A stretch of 39,906 nt of DNA from Oscillospiraceae bacterium (lineage in GTDB: Bacteria > Bacillota > Clostridia > Oscillospirales > Oscillospiraceae). Shown in pieces: positions 23,662 through 30,745 of this stretch (the stretch's first letter is position 1; each line of letters opens with the position of its first letter). Location: positions 1 to 39,906 of the forward strand of contig JAGBSG010000033.1 of assembly GCA_017632035.1 (NCBI GenBank), given 5' to 3'. Under the pieces are notes generated by a model, which was not told the origin of the DNA, did no database searches, and saw nothing but the letters and a program-made list of their open reading frames with translations. A program made the translations under genes and the position numbers.

Positions 23662-24486
23662 ATGCGATATTTGCGAATCTTCACTGTGATCGCATTCGTT
23701 CTCAGCCTGCTGCTTGCAGGCTGGGCGAATTATCGATACAATCGCAATCTGAATACAGATTATCCAGAAATTACCAGCACGGTTGACCTGCTGGAAATCA
23801 GTGTGCAAGACCCTCCTGAAGCCATATATCGGGATCTTCACGCACAGGATGCCACTGACGGCGATCTGACGGAGCAGATTATGGTAGCATCCACTTCCCA
23901 TTTTTTAGAACCGGGTACTGTGCGCGTAAAATATGTAGTTTTTGACAGCCATAACAACTCCGCCACCCTGACCCGGAAGGTTCATTATACCGATTATGTG
24001 CCCCCGGTGTTCTCTCTGGAAAAAGCTCCGGTCTATACCACCGGCAGTTCCTTTGACATCATAGATCATATCCGTGTGGAGGATTGTATCGACGGCGACA
24101 TTTCCGACCATATTCGCGTGATCTCCAATATGGTGAATAATTTCTCTGTGGGAAATTACCCTGTGGTGCTGGAGGTTTCCAATTCCTGCGGTGACACATC
24201 GCAGATCACCCTTTGGGTTACCTATGAAAACAAAGAAAGCACTGCCGTTGTTAAGCTCCACCAATACATCGTATATGTACAACAGGGACAACAGTTTGAG
24301 CCAATGCAATGGCTTGCTGCTGTAACGGATCGAAACGCCACTGCCCTGGATGTGGAAAAAATAGAAGTCCAAGGCAATCTCGATACAAATAAACCTGGCT
24401 GTTATCAGCTGGTCTATAGTTACCAAGATGGCACATTGTCCGGATATGCGCCTCTGACTGTGGTTGTTACAGAAAGGCAGGGCTGA
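23662..24486 (+). CDS. Membrane-anchored protein with DUF5011/Ig-like repeats
   Basis: This 274-residue protein has one N-terminal membrane helix (about 5-23). Outside it carries repeated beta domains: DATDGDLTEQI and later DCIDGDISDHI mark DUF5011/HYR-like Ig modules, then a third module to the end. It lies 15 bp after CpsB behind GAAGAGGTG and one base before the kinase gene. Proteins of this type are found beside Wzz and BY-kinase genes in Clostridia (recalled). It may be an outside subunit of the polysaccharide or surface assembly machine. The function is not known. Confidence 0.65.
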   Translation: MRYLRIFTVIAFVLSLLLAGWANYRYNRNLNTDYPEITSTVDLLEISVQDPPEAIYRDLHAQDATDGDLTEQIMVASTSHFLEPGTVRVKYVVFDSHNNSATLTRKVHYTDYVPPVFSLEKAPVYTTGSSFDIIDHIRVEDCIDGDISDHIRVISNMVNNFSVGNYPVVLEVSNSCGDTSQITLWVTYENKESTAVVKLHQYIVYVQQGQQFEPMQWLAAVTDRNATALDVEKIEVQGNLDTNKPGCYQLVYSYQDGTLSGYAPLTVVVTERQG

Positions 24487-24487
24487 A

Positions 24488-25837
24488 ATGGAAGAAAAAA
24501 CGATAAATCTTGATGAAATCAATCTTTACAGTCTCGTGCTTTTGCTGCTCAAAAATCTGTGGGTGATCGTGGCGCTTTGCATTAGTGCGATTTTATGCTT
24601 TACCTCTGTGTGTAAATTGACCTACAGCCCCTCTTACACTTCCTCTGCCACTTTTATGGTCAGCGCAAAAGATGCTACCAGCGCCTATAACTCGCTGACC
24701 ACCACCCAAAGCATGGCTTCCGTTTTTGTTGAGGTGTTTCAAAGCAATGTGCTGCGGGAGAGAATACAGGAACAAATGCCCGATCAGCGTTTTGACGGAA
24801 CAATCAATACGGTGACCATACCCGAAACCAATCTTCTGATCGTTACCGTTACATCAGAGCAGCCGGATACCTCTTTCCGGGCGCTGAACCTATTGGTAGA
24901 TAACTATAGTTCCATATCGGATTATGTGTTTTCCAATGCCCAGCTGGAGGTGATCAAAGATCCCGTCGTGCCGGTAGCTCCCTCCAATCTGCTGGATGTG
25001 GAGTCCAAATATCCGCTGGTCTTGCTCATTAGCTTCATTTTGGCTGTGGGAGGAATCGTTGTATTATACCTGCTGCACGACACCGTAAAGACACCGAAAG
25101 CTGCCCGGCGAAAAATCGATGCAAGACTTCTGCGTACCATTAACCACGAAAAGAAAAACAAAACGCTTCGGTCAAAGCTTCGCAAAAAAAATACTGCGCC
25201 ATTGATCACCAATTCCCTGATTAAAAAGGATTTTATTGAGGATAATTTGAGCCTGTACTCCACTTTGGAATACCATATGCGAAAGCGAGGGCAACAGGTG
25301 CTTCTGGTTACCAGTGTGGGTGAAAATGAAGGAAAATCTACGATCGCGGCAAATCTGGCTATCGCTTTGTCGGAGAAAGGACGGCGGGTAGCACTGTTGG
25401 ATTGCGATTTCCGCAAGCCTTCTCTGCATAAAATATTTGATATGCCCGCAGGAAAGGAAAAGACCCTTACTTCCTATCTTTTGCAGGAGAAAACGGACCC
25501 TTCATCCTGCCTCATAGAAAATAAAAAGCATGGCATATTTTTGAGTGTCAGCCAAAATTCCGGCAGAAGTGTTACCAAGCTTCTGAACAATGGCAGACTT
25601 CTCATGCTGCTTCAGCAGCTTCGCACGCAGATGGATTATATCATACTGGACACACCACCTATGCTGGCTGTTGCGGATACAGAGGCTTTAGCGACTATGG
25701 TGGACACAGCGCTTCTAGTGGTGCGGGCAGATTTTATGCCCACCGATTCCATTAACAATGGACTTGACCGCCTGAGACAAAGCGCTCCTGAGGTTTGTGG
25801 TTTTGTCCTGAATAATTATCATACAAGCTTGTTATAA
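24488..25837 (+). CDS. BY-type tyrosine kinase with Wzz domain, no tyrosine tail
   Basis: This 449-residue protein has a Wzz-type domain between two membrane helices (about 21-44 and 176-197). The kinase domain is intact: Walker A GENEGKST (278-285, K283), Walker A' LLDCDFR (303-309) and Walker B YIILDTPP. It ends NNYHTSLL, without the usual cluster of tyrosines. It therefore looks like the active ATPase half of a system whose substrate tail is on the pseudokinase at 21606-22928. Start ATG 24488 is preceded by AGGCAGGG. It is the last gene of the plus-strand block and runs into a strong terminator. Confidence 0.85.
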   Translation: MEEKTINLDEINLYSLVLLLLKNLWVIVALCISAILCFTSVCKLTYSPSYTSSATFMVSAKDATSAYNSLTTTQSMASVFVEVFQSNVLRERIQEQMPDQRFDGTINTVTIPETNLLIVTVTSEQPDTSFRALNLLVDNYSSISDYVFSNAQLEVIKDPVVPVAPSNLLDVESKYPLVLLISFILAVGGIVVLYLLHDTVKTPKAARRKIDARLLRTINHEKKNKTLRSKLRKKNTAPLITNSLIKKDFIEDNLSLYSTLEYHMRKRGQQVLLVTSVGENEGKSTIAANLAIALSEKGRRVALLDCDFRKPSLHKIFDMPAGKEKTLTSYLLQEKTDPSSCLIENKKHGIFLSVSQNSGRSVTKLLNNGRLLMLLQQLRTQMDYIILDTPPMLAVADTEALATMVDTALLVVRADFMPTDSINNGLDRLRQSAPEVCGFVLNNYHTSLL

Positions 25838-25838
25838 C

Positions 25839-25879
25839 AAAATCGCCACGACAGATCTTAGCCTGTCGTGGCGATTTTT
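25839..25879. terminator. Bidirectional terminator between kinase and ABC exporter genes
   Basis: A 16-bp perfect stem (25839-25854 with 25863-25878) flanked by A-run and T-run serves the two convergent genes. Confidence 0.9.
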
Positions 25880-25891
25880 AGATTGTTGCTC

Positions 25892-27610
25892 TTAGCGTAC
25901 CGGCTCGATCCGGTCGTTTTTGATACGATAGATTCTATGACTGATTTCCAATACGCTGGGACGGTGCGTGGCGATAATGCAGGTACGTCCCTTTTGGGAG
26001 CGCATAATATTATCCAGAACCTTCTTTTCTGTTTCAATATCCAAAGCACTGGTGGCTTCGTCAAGCAGAAGGATCGGTGCGCTGGAAAGAAGTGCTCTGG
26101 CAATGCACAGCCGTTGCAGCTGTCCTTCTGAAAAACCGCCGCCCTGTTCCCGCACCGGTGTGTCCAGTCCAAGGGGAAGCGCCCGGACAAAATCCTCTGC
26201 GCAGGCCAGCTGAAGGACATCATACAGTTGCGAATCTGTGGCATCCGGACAAATCATCTGCAAATTTTCCCGGATAGTACCGGAAAAGAAGGTGTTTCCC
26301 TGCGGCACATAGGCGAATAAAGATCTTGTAGAAGCAGATATATCAATATAGCTTCCATCCTCTGCGCAGAGCCTCAGAGTGCCGTTTTGGGGACGGATAA
26401 TTCCCAACAAAAGGCGCAGCAAGGTGGTTTTTCCTTCTCCGGAAGGGCCTACAAAGGTAACGATCTGACCTGCGTCCGCAACAAAATCACTGTCAGACAA
26501 AATTGGCATGCCATCTTCATAATGATAAGAAAGACCCTTTGCTTCGACTTTAAGTGAAGAGGCCATATGCTTTTGTATAAAAGCTTCTGCGGCCGCTGCA
26601 TCGCTCCGATCCTCTACGGGGAGCTCCATAATGGCCATAATGCGTCGTGCCGCAGTAGCCGCACTGATCGTTCCGGGCACAAGACCCGCCAACGCCGCGA
26701 AGGCGGTCGTCAGAGAGCCGGAAAGCTGCAGGAACAATGTCATGGTGCCATAGGTGATATGACCGGACCAGAGCCTGTATATGGCCCAGCAGAAGCACAC
26801 TAGTGCAACAACCGTGCCTGCCAGCGACATAAGGGTATTCTTGTGAATGGAAAAGCGGTTATATTCCATAGACGCATCCTTGAACCGCTGCTGCAGTTTT
26901 CGATGCTTTTGACTGTAAGCATCGGTACGGTCGAAGGATTTGATCAGCTGGATATTTTGGAGGGATTCTTCATTAAAGATCATCATTTCACTGCTCAGCT
27001 GCCGCATTTTTTGATTGTGATGCCGCATCATTTTGATTACATAGCGGCTCATGAGCAATGTGACCGGAGCGCTGAGCAGGGCAAGGACCGCCAGGGTGGC
27101 ATCATAGTAAAGAATCACGCCCAAAGTACCGGCAAATTGTAACAGCCGGGTCAAAAGCTCCGGGACCCATCCAAGCACGCTGGAAGAAACTGTGGTGACA
27201 TCTCCCGCCACACGAGTCAGAATATCGCCTGAATGGTAGGCTGACAATGCTTCCCAATCGGTGATTAGCAGCTTATCATAGACCTGTGCGGTGATTTGCT
27301 GATTCACGCGAATGCTGACCTGTGCGCTTATCCTGCCGGAGACAGCCCTTACCAGGATCTGAAACAGCTGCATAAGCACAAAAAATATAAGCGCAGTAAT
27401 AATACCACTAGTATTGAAGCCTGTAACTGCATCAATGATGTGTTTACTGAGGATACTGCCCATCAGACTGACTACCGTGCCCAGCACGCCTATGAATATG
27501 TACCAAAGTACTTCCTTTTTGTAGCGCAAACTGTATCTGCTAAGCCAGGCAAGTTCCTGCAGCATTTCCCCCAGAGAACGGGATCGAAAGAATTTTTGTA
27601 ACCTTTTCAT
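25892..27610 (-). CDS. ABC exporter, fused membrane and ATPase domains
   Basis: This 572-residue protein has six membrane helices (about 35-315) and an ATPase domain with Walker A GPSGEGKTT (388-396), Q437, signature FSEGQ (493-497) and Walker B ILLLDE (513-518). It is an MsbA/LmrA-type half-transporter that would work as a homodimer. There is no N-terminal C39 peptidase, so it would not cleave a leader itself. Start ATG 27610 has GAGG eight bases upstream and a consensus promoter. Convergent to the peptide cassette and inside the same att borders, it could export the modified peptide or a lipid or glycan precursor. The cargo is inference. Confidence 0.8.
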   Translation of the reverse strand: MKRLQKFFRSRSLGEMLQELAWLSRYSLRYKKEVLWYIFIGVLGTVVSLMGSILSKHIIDAVTGFNTSGIITALIFFVLMQLFQILVRAVSGRISAQVSIRVNQQITAQVYDKLLITDWEALSAYHSGDILTRVAGDVTTVSSSVLGWVPELLTRLLQFAGTLGVILYYDATLAVLALLSAPVTLLMSRYVIKMMRHHNQKMRQLSSEMMIFNEESLQNIQLIKSFDRTDAYSQKHRKLQQRFKDASMEYNRFSIHKNTLMSLAGTVVALVCFCWAIYRLWSGHITYGTMTLFLQLSGSLTTAFAALAGLVPGTISAATAARRIMAIMELPVEDRSDAAAAEAFIQKHMASSLKVEAKGLSYHYEDGMPILSDSDFVADAGQIVTFVGPSGEGKTTLLRLLLGIIRPQNGTLRLCAEDGSYIDISASTRSLFAYVPQGNTFFSGTIRENLQMICPDATDSQLYDVLQLACAEDFVRALPLGLDTPVREQGGGFSEGQLQRLCIARALLSSAPILLLDEATSALDIETEKKVLDNIMRSQKGRTCIIATHRPSVLEISHRIYRIKNDRIEPVR

Positions 27611-27645
27611 TTTCTAATCCTCGATAGTTGCATATTCTACCTTAA

Positions 27646-27674
27646 ATTATACGAGAATGGGCTGTAACTGTAAA
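27646..27674 (-). promoter_or_regulatory. Promoter of the ABC exporter gene
   Basis: Minus-strand TTTACA (27669-27674) and TATAAT (27646-27651) are separated by 17 bases, about 36 bases before the ATG. Confidence 0.65.
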
Positions 27675-27744
27675 GAGAAAGTTTTCATAAAGCAACTCTT
27701 CAAATGCAAATCAAAGCTTCTGTGGTTAGGGTAAAATACACCCC

Positions 27745-27766
27745 GTGTCGGTTTCTGTGTCGGTTT
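27745..27766. repeat. Arm-type direct repeats, right end of element A
   Basis: GTGTCGGTTT occurs at 27745-27754 and 27757-27766 in the same orientation as at the left end. The flanking bases (CCC before the first copy) also match 2047-2049. Confidence 0.65.
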
Positions 27767-27799
27767 TTGGGGTAGGCACCATATGGTGCAAAAAAGAAG

Positions 27800-27834
27800 A
27801 AAGCCTAAAACCCGTTGGGGTTCTAGGCTTTTTC
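27800..27834. terminator. Terminator next to att copy 2
   Basis: AAAGCCTA-AACCC pairs with GGGTT-TAGGCTTT around GTTG, with a T-run on the plus side and an A-rich flank on the other. Each of the three att copies has a different terminator at this place. Confidence 0.75.
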
Positions 27835-27835
27835 T

Positions 27836-27880
27836 TGGAGCTGCTAGCCAGATTTGAACTGGCGACCTCATCCTTACCAA
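27836..27880. repeat. att copy 2: junction of elements A and B
   Basis: The 45 bases are identical to the tRNA-Thr 3' part. It is the right border of element A and the left border of element B. Confidence 0.9.
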
Positions 27881-28288
27881 TGGCATTATTGCCGTGTTGA
27901 GCCGTGATATGCAGTTGTGAAAAGTATTGAATTGCAACGGTTTTTCGTGTTAGTCGTGTTATATCGTGTTGAAACTTTGGCGACCATTATATAACTTGGG
28001 TCGCCATTTGGTCGCCAAAATCCATCGGCTTAACCACACATGATTTACATCAAAAATATCTGGTTTTTGCCGTATTTTCAGTGTTGGATTTTTGATTGTT
28101 TTCACCCTGGTATTTTCCAACATAGGAAAATACGGAAAAGATATTGAGTCTCAAGGAGTATTGGCTCAACGGGGTACCGCTTTTCTACCGTAGTCTTTAG
28201 AACCCCCGGTAGAAAATGCTCAATTTTATACGCTATACCCAGCTTACACTATTAACACCCCTGAAATAAAACTGTTGTAATACTGTAC
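27881..28288. other. Gene-free left end of element B with repeats and hairpins
   Basis: No coding region is seen. It contains several CGTGTT repeats (from 27893 and between about 27945 and 27970). Arm-type repeats follow: TTTGGCGACCA inverted at 27976-27986, and GGTCGCCA at 27999-28006 and 28010-28017. An inverted repeat GTATTTTCC/GGAAAATAC lies at 28110-28133. Another, TTTTCTACCG/CGGTAGAAAA, has arms at 28181-28190 and 28207-28216. These could serve integration and perhaps replication or transfer origins. Confidence 0.5.
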
Positions 28289-28317
28289 TTGATTTTTACT
28301 AAATTGCTTTATATAAT
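28289..28317 (+). promoter_or_regulatory. Promoter of RNA copy 1 and the left operon of element B
   Basis: TTGATT (28289-28294) and TATAAT (28312-28317) are 17 bases apart. Transcription would start at about 28324-28326, exactly at the base of the RNA hairpin. Confidence 0.75.
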
Positions 28318-28324
28318 ATTTGCA

Positions 28325-28386
28325 AGAGCTGGTCGCTGCTGGTTATTCTCCTCTGTGAGATGTGGCGGTGTGTCAGCTCTTTTTGT
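28325..28386 (+). ncRNA. Structured leader/small RNA, copy 1 (ends in a terminator)
   Basis: The RNA folds as nested stems: GAGCTG (28326-28331) with CAGCTC (28374-28379); CGCTGCT (28334-28340) with GGCGGTG (28364-28370); TCTC (28347-28350) with GAGA (28357-28360). Five T follow (28380-28384), so it can end as a short RNA or act as an attenuator for the gene at 28464. A paralogue with compatible base changes is at 30050. A second hairpin follows at 28391-28423 (GCCGGGAG/CTCCCGGC). I do not recognise the family. Confidence 0.6.
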
Positions 28387-28463
28387 ACAGGCCGGGAGCT
28401 GTTTCGTCAAAACAACTCCCGGCTCTACATTTATACAACTCCAATAGAAAGAAAGGGATTATT

Positions 28464-28742
28464 ATGCCAAGAATACGACAACTGGCCCAGAACTATGCAA
28501 ATGAAGATTTTGTTAAAGAACTTCGAAAGAAAATGATTGACTACAATTACAGATCCGTCAAAGAAATTGCTCTAATAATACAAATGGCTCCGCGAACGCT
28601 GTATAGAAAGGTGCAAAGTCCCGATTCCTTCTGCGTAAGTGACTTTCGAAAGATCATTCCCATACTACAACCGGATCCCGGTATCACCCTGTCACTGCTT
28701 GGGTATAGCAAACAGGATATCAAACGGTTTAAGGAAAGGTGA
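28464..28742 (+). CDS. Small helical, possibly DNA-binding protein (92 aa)
   Basis: This basic protein (MPRIRQLAQNYANEDF...) has a central segment, VKEIALIIQMAPRTLYRKV, that reads like a helix-turn-helix. The end, SLLGYSKQDIKRFKER, is helical. Start ATG 28464 has AAAGGG six bases upstream. It is the first gene of a three-gene plus-strand operon at the left end of element B, preceded by two RNA hairpins, so its expression may be attenuated. A regulatory role is likely but unproven. Confidence 0.6.
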   Translation: MPRIRQLAQNYANEDFVKELRKKMIDYNYRSVKEIALIIQMAPRTLYRKVQSPDSFCVSDFRKIIPILQPDPGITLSLLGYSKQDIKRFKER

Positions 28743-28747
28743 CGAGC

Positions 28748-28915
28748 ATGAATCTGAAAGGCACTCTAACCGAACAACAGGTGGAAGCATTAGCTTGGCC
28801 ACTAGTGCGTATGGCAGATGCCATTATGGACTACTACAAGGATCCCGAGCACGAAGCAGCATTCCAAGCCTGGTACTTAGAGAAGTACGGCCACCCGGCG
28901 CCCAAGGATGTATAG
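28748..28915 (+). CDS. Small acidic protein of element B (55 aa)
   Basis: The ORF starts five bases after the previous stop, behind AAAGGTG, and encodes MNLKGTLTEQQVEALAW then a helical acidic segment and a PAPKDV end. I know no family. Tight spacing and good codon flow support that it is expressed with its neighbours. Confidence 0.55.
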   Translation: MNLKGTLTEQQVEALAWPLVRMADAIMDYYKDPEHEAAFQAWYLEKYGHPAPKDV

Positions 28916-28944
28916 CTTGAAAACAAGGAGAAAGGGAATTAGGC

Positions 28945-29112
28945 ATGGAAAAGATAATAAAACCTGAAAAGCTGACCTACACGGTAGTTGAAGCTGCAGC
29001 TGCCCTGGGTGTCAGCAAGACCGTAATGTACCAACTGATCCGGACTGACGGCTTCCCGGTGATCTCCGTAGGAAACAAACGGCTGATCCCCATCGAGAGC
29101 TTCAAGCGCTGA
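28945..29112 (+). CDS. Excisionase-like HTH protein, apparently shortened by a TGA
   Basis: This 55-residue protein reads as a MerR/excisionase-type winged HTH: YTVVEAAAALGVSKTVMYQLI, partly, then GFPVISVGNKRLIPIESFKR. Such proteins direct integrases towards excision or act as small regulators. The frame continues after the TGA (29110-29112) for 13 more sense codons (MDTRATQGWKSNN) to a TAA at 29152-29154. Relatives usually have Trp at this place (FxRW), so a TGG to TGA change is likely. The loss is at the very end and may not matter. GGAG lies upstream. A terminator follows. Confidence 0.6.
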   Translation: MEKIIKPEKLTYTVVEAAAALGVSKTVMYQLIRTDGFPVISVGNKRLIPIESFKR

Positions 29113-29158
29113 ATGGATACAAGGGCAACGCAAGGATGGAAGTCTAACAACTAAAATA

Positions 29159-29203
29159 ACAGGCGGGAGCAGCCACACAATACCGGCAACTCCCGTCTGT
29201 TTT
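29159..29203 (+). terminator. Terminator of the left operon of element B
   Basis: ACAGGCGGGAG (29159-29169) pairs with CTCCCGTCTGT (29190-29200) with one mismatch or wobble, and TTT follows. Confidence 0.7.
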
Positions 29204-29970
29204 CATCCATAGCAGAAACATTCTCGTTCCCTGCGTTTCTCCGCAACAACCATGTACCTTTCCTGAACAGACATACCACCATGGCGGAAAGATCCCAATC
29301 CATTGCCACTGTAGAAATCGAAATTGTAAAACGGATGCAATTGTGATACTTTACGAGACCGCCTTAGCCGGCGAATGGCTTGATTCACTGTCTGCCGAAC
29401 TCTTTCCTTACTGAGTCCAAGCCTTTTGCCAATATTCTCCAGTGTCATATCCTCCCAGTACCGCAGACGCAAGATCTCACGGTATTGCTCCGGTACGGTT
29501 GATAGGGCAGCTCCCACGGCCTCCTGCAGCTCCGTCTGCCACACGGATTCTTCCAGGGCTACCTGCCACTGCAGGCCTGCTGGGTCTGCAACTACGTCCA
29601 TCAGATCGTCGCTGTCTGCATCATCGGTCAGCGGTGTGTCCAGACTGAGATAATTGTTCAGTGGTTCTTGGCGACCCTTTTGAGTACGGTAGCCGATAGC
29701 ATCTGCAAAAGCATTCTTCAGGTGATACATGAGCCATGTGGAAAAAGCACCGCCGGCGGCCGGATCGTAGGTATCTACCGCCGCTACCATAGCCAGATAG
29801 CCGGACTGGCACAGATCCTCAAATTCTACACCACGCCCCGGGCAACCCTCTAGGACTGTCATAATCCGCTTGGCCTTCCACTTGATCAACCCCGCCACCT
29901 GATCCCACAGCTGGCCCATCAGCTCCGCAGAACCGGCTTGGATCTCCGCCACCAACTCCTCATTTGACAT
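29203..29970 (-). CDS. Sigma-70 family RNA polymerase sigma factor
   Basis: This 255-residue protein has sigma region 2 (about 50-95: FEDLCQSGYLAMVAAVDTYD and FSTWLMYHLKNAFADAIG). A short acidic linker leads to region 4 (about 160-205: VPEQYREILRLRY, TLENIGKRLGLSKERVRQ). The C-terminal 45 residues are basic and unlike known domains. Such two-domain sigma factors are common on Firmicutes phages and islands, where they switch on late or transfer genes. Start ATG 29970 is preceded by AGGGAGG. It is the last gene of the minus-strand block, separated from the gene before it by an antisense RNA gene. Confidence 0.85.
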   Translation of the reverse strand: MSNEELVAEIQAGSAELMGQLWDQVAGLIKWKAKRIMTVLEGCPGRGVEFEDLCQSGYLAMVAAVDTYDPAAGGAFSTWLMYHLKNAFADAIGYRTQKGRQEPLNNYLSLDTPLTDDADSDDLMDVVADPAGLQWQVALEESVWQTELQEAVGAALSTVPEQYREILRLRYWEDMTLENIGKRLGLSKERVRQTVNQAIRRLRRSRKVSQLHPFYNFDFYSGNGLGSFRHGGMSVQERYMVVAEKRRERECFCYG

Positions 29971-30014
29971 TTGTACCGCCTCCCTGTAAAATAATCATAC
30001 TTGTTGGCCTGCAC

Positions 30015-30043
30015 TTGCAATTGCTTGGTTGCTGTGCTAAAAT
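30015..30043 (+). promoter_or_regulatory. Promoter of RNA copy 2
   Basis: TTGCAA (30015-30020) and TAAAAT (30038-30043) are 17 bases apart. The predicted start at about 30050 is again at the base of the first hairpin. Confidence 0.65.
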
Positions 30044-30049
30044 ACTTAC

Positions 30050-30242
30050 AGAGCTGATCGTCGTCGGTTTATTCTTCCTTGTGGAGATGTGGTGGCGTGT
30101 CAGCTTGTGGGGCACTCCTCCGCTACTTTCGGCGGGGGTGGTGCCTCACCATAGGGAACTGCTCGTTGGCCGCCTGAGGCTGGCGATCTGTTTCTTATTG
30201 GGGTGCTCCTTCGCTATTTGGCGGGGGTGGCACCCCATTTTT
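30050..30242 (+). ncRNA. Candidate structured small RNA, copy 2 (about 193 nt)
   Basis: The first domain is homologous to 28325-28386: GAGCTG/CAGCTT (30051-30056, 30101-30106), CGTCGTC/GGTGGCG (30059-30065, 30091-30097) and TCTTCC/GGAGA (30073-30087). Two similar hairpins follow, 30109-30147 (GGGGCAC/GGTGCCTC) and 30200-30236 (GGGGTGC/GGCACCCC). The last runs into ATTTTTATT, an intrinsic terminator. Base changes between copies and between the two hairpins keep pairing. It lies opposite the minus-strand operon, in the leader of the sigma factor gene, and could act on that transcript in cis or elsewhere in trans. No meaningful ORF is seen in it. Confidence 0.65.
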
Positions 30243-30474
30243 ATTGCAGAAGTTCATCTATGACCTGCAGCAACATCCCAGACTTCACCTCTCCCAGCAC
30301 TTCATACCGGGCAACAGGATGTGCTGAATCCCAGGCTACCTTGCAAAGCAAGGATAGCACGTCCATCTCTTCCATAGATCCATCACAGAAATACACCTGC
30401 AGCCGGTCCGCTTTACGGACATTAGCCAACTGTTCAAGGTTTTCCAGTCGCTTCTCAAATCCCATTTTTGCCAC
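30241..30474 (-). CDS. Small hypothetical protein of element B (77 aa)
   Basis: The product starts at a GTG (30474) nine bases after GGAGG; the G is shared with the upstream TAG. A helical, basic N-terminus (FEKRLENLEQLANVRKAD) precedes a beta segment (RLQVYFCDGSMEEMDVLSLL) and a helical end. No family is recognised. Its stop overlaps the terminator of the opposing small RNA. Confidence 0.55.
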   Translation of the reverse strand: MAKMGFEKRLENLEQLANVRKADRLQVYFCDGSMEEMDVLSLLCKVAWDSAHPVARYEVLGEVKSGMLLQVIDELLQ

Positions 30475-30686
30475 TACTGTCCACCTCCGGAAAGGGTGCT
30501 TTCCAACTCATCGATACGCTGTTCTATCTCATCCACGCGGATTGCTCCCAGTGTCACATTGGCGGCATACAAAATGGCATTTGCCGTTTTGGGATCAATT
30601 TCCTTATTCAGCAGCATATTGGCAATCCTATTGACTGCCTGACGGACTTCTCTGGAGGTTGACATCTTCAATCGCTTTCTAGGCAT
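30474..30686 (-). CDS. Small helical hypothetical protein (70 aa)
   Basis: The product begins MPRKRLKM with AGGAGG ten bases upstream. It has a basic N-terminus, a helix (REVRQAVNRIANMLLNKEID) and a C-terminal coiled-coil-like segment (VDEIEQRIDELESTL). It resembles small phage proteins of unknown role. It overlaps the next gene by one base. Confidence 0.55.
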   Translation of the reverse strand: MPRKRLKMSTSREVRQAVNRIANMLLNKEIDPKTANAILYAANVTLGAIRVDEIEQRIDELESTLSGGGQ

Positions 30687-30745
30687 ACACTCTTTACCTC
30701 CTGTTGAAAGAGGGACGTACAGACACGGCCTGCACGCCCCAGACA

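Larger units (their letters stand above)
1864..27880. mobile_element. Element A: integrase-less island bounded by tRNA-Thr att repeats
   Basis: About 26 kb lies between two identical 45-bp copies of the tRNA-Thr 3' end. Both inner ends carry GTGTCGGTTT direct repeats (2030-2070 and 27745-27766), as expected for arm-binding sites of a tyrosine integrase. No integrase, excisionase, relaxase or transfer gene is found inside. This is the definition of a cis-mobilizable element (CIME): a remnant or passenger that can move only with help from a related integrase. Cargo: bile-acid genes, HipBA, and the sensor/adhesin/peptide/tyrosine-kinase block. That the borders are real is seen directly; mobility is inference. 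Confidence 0.75.
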
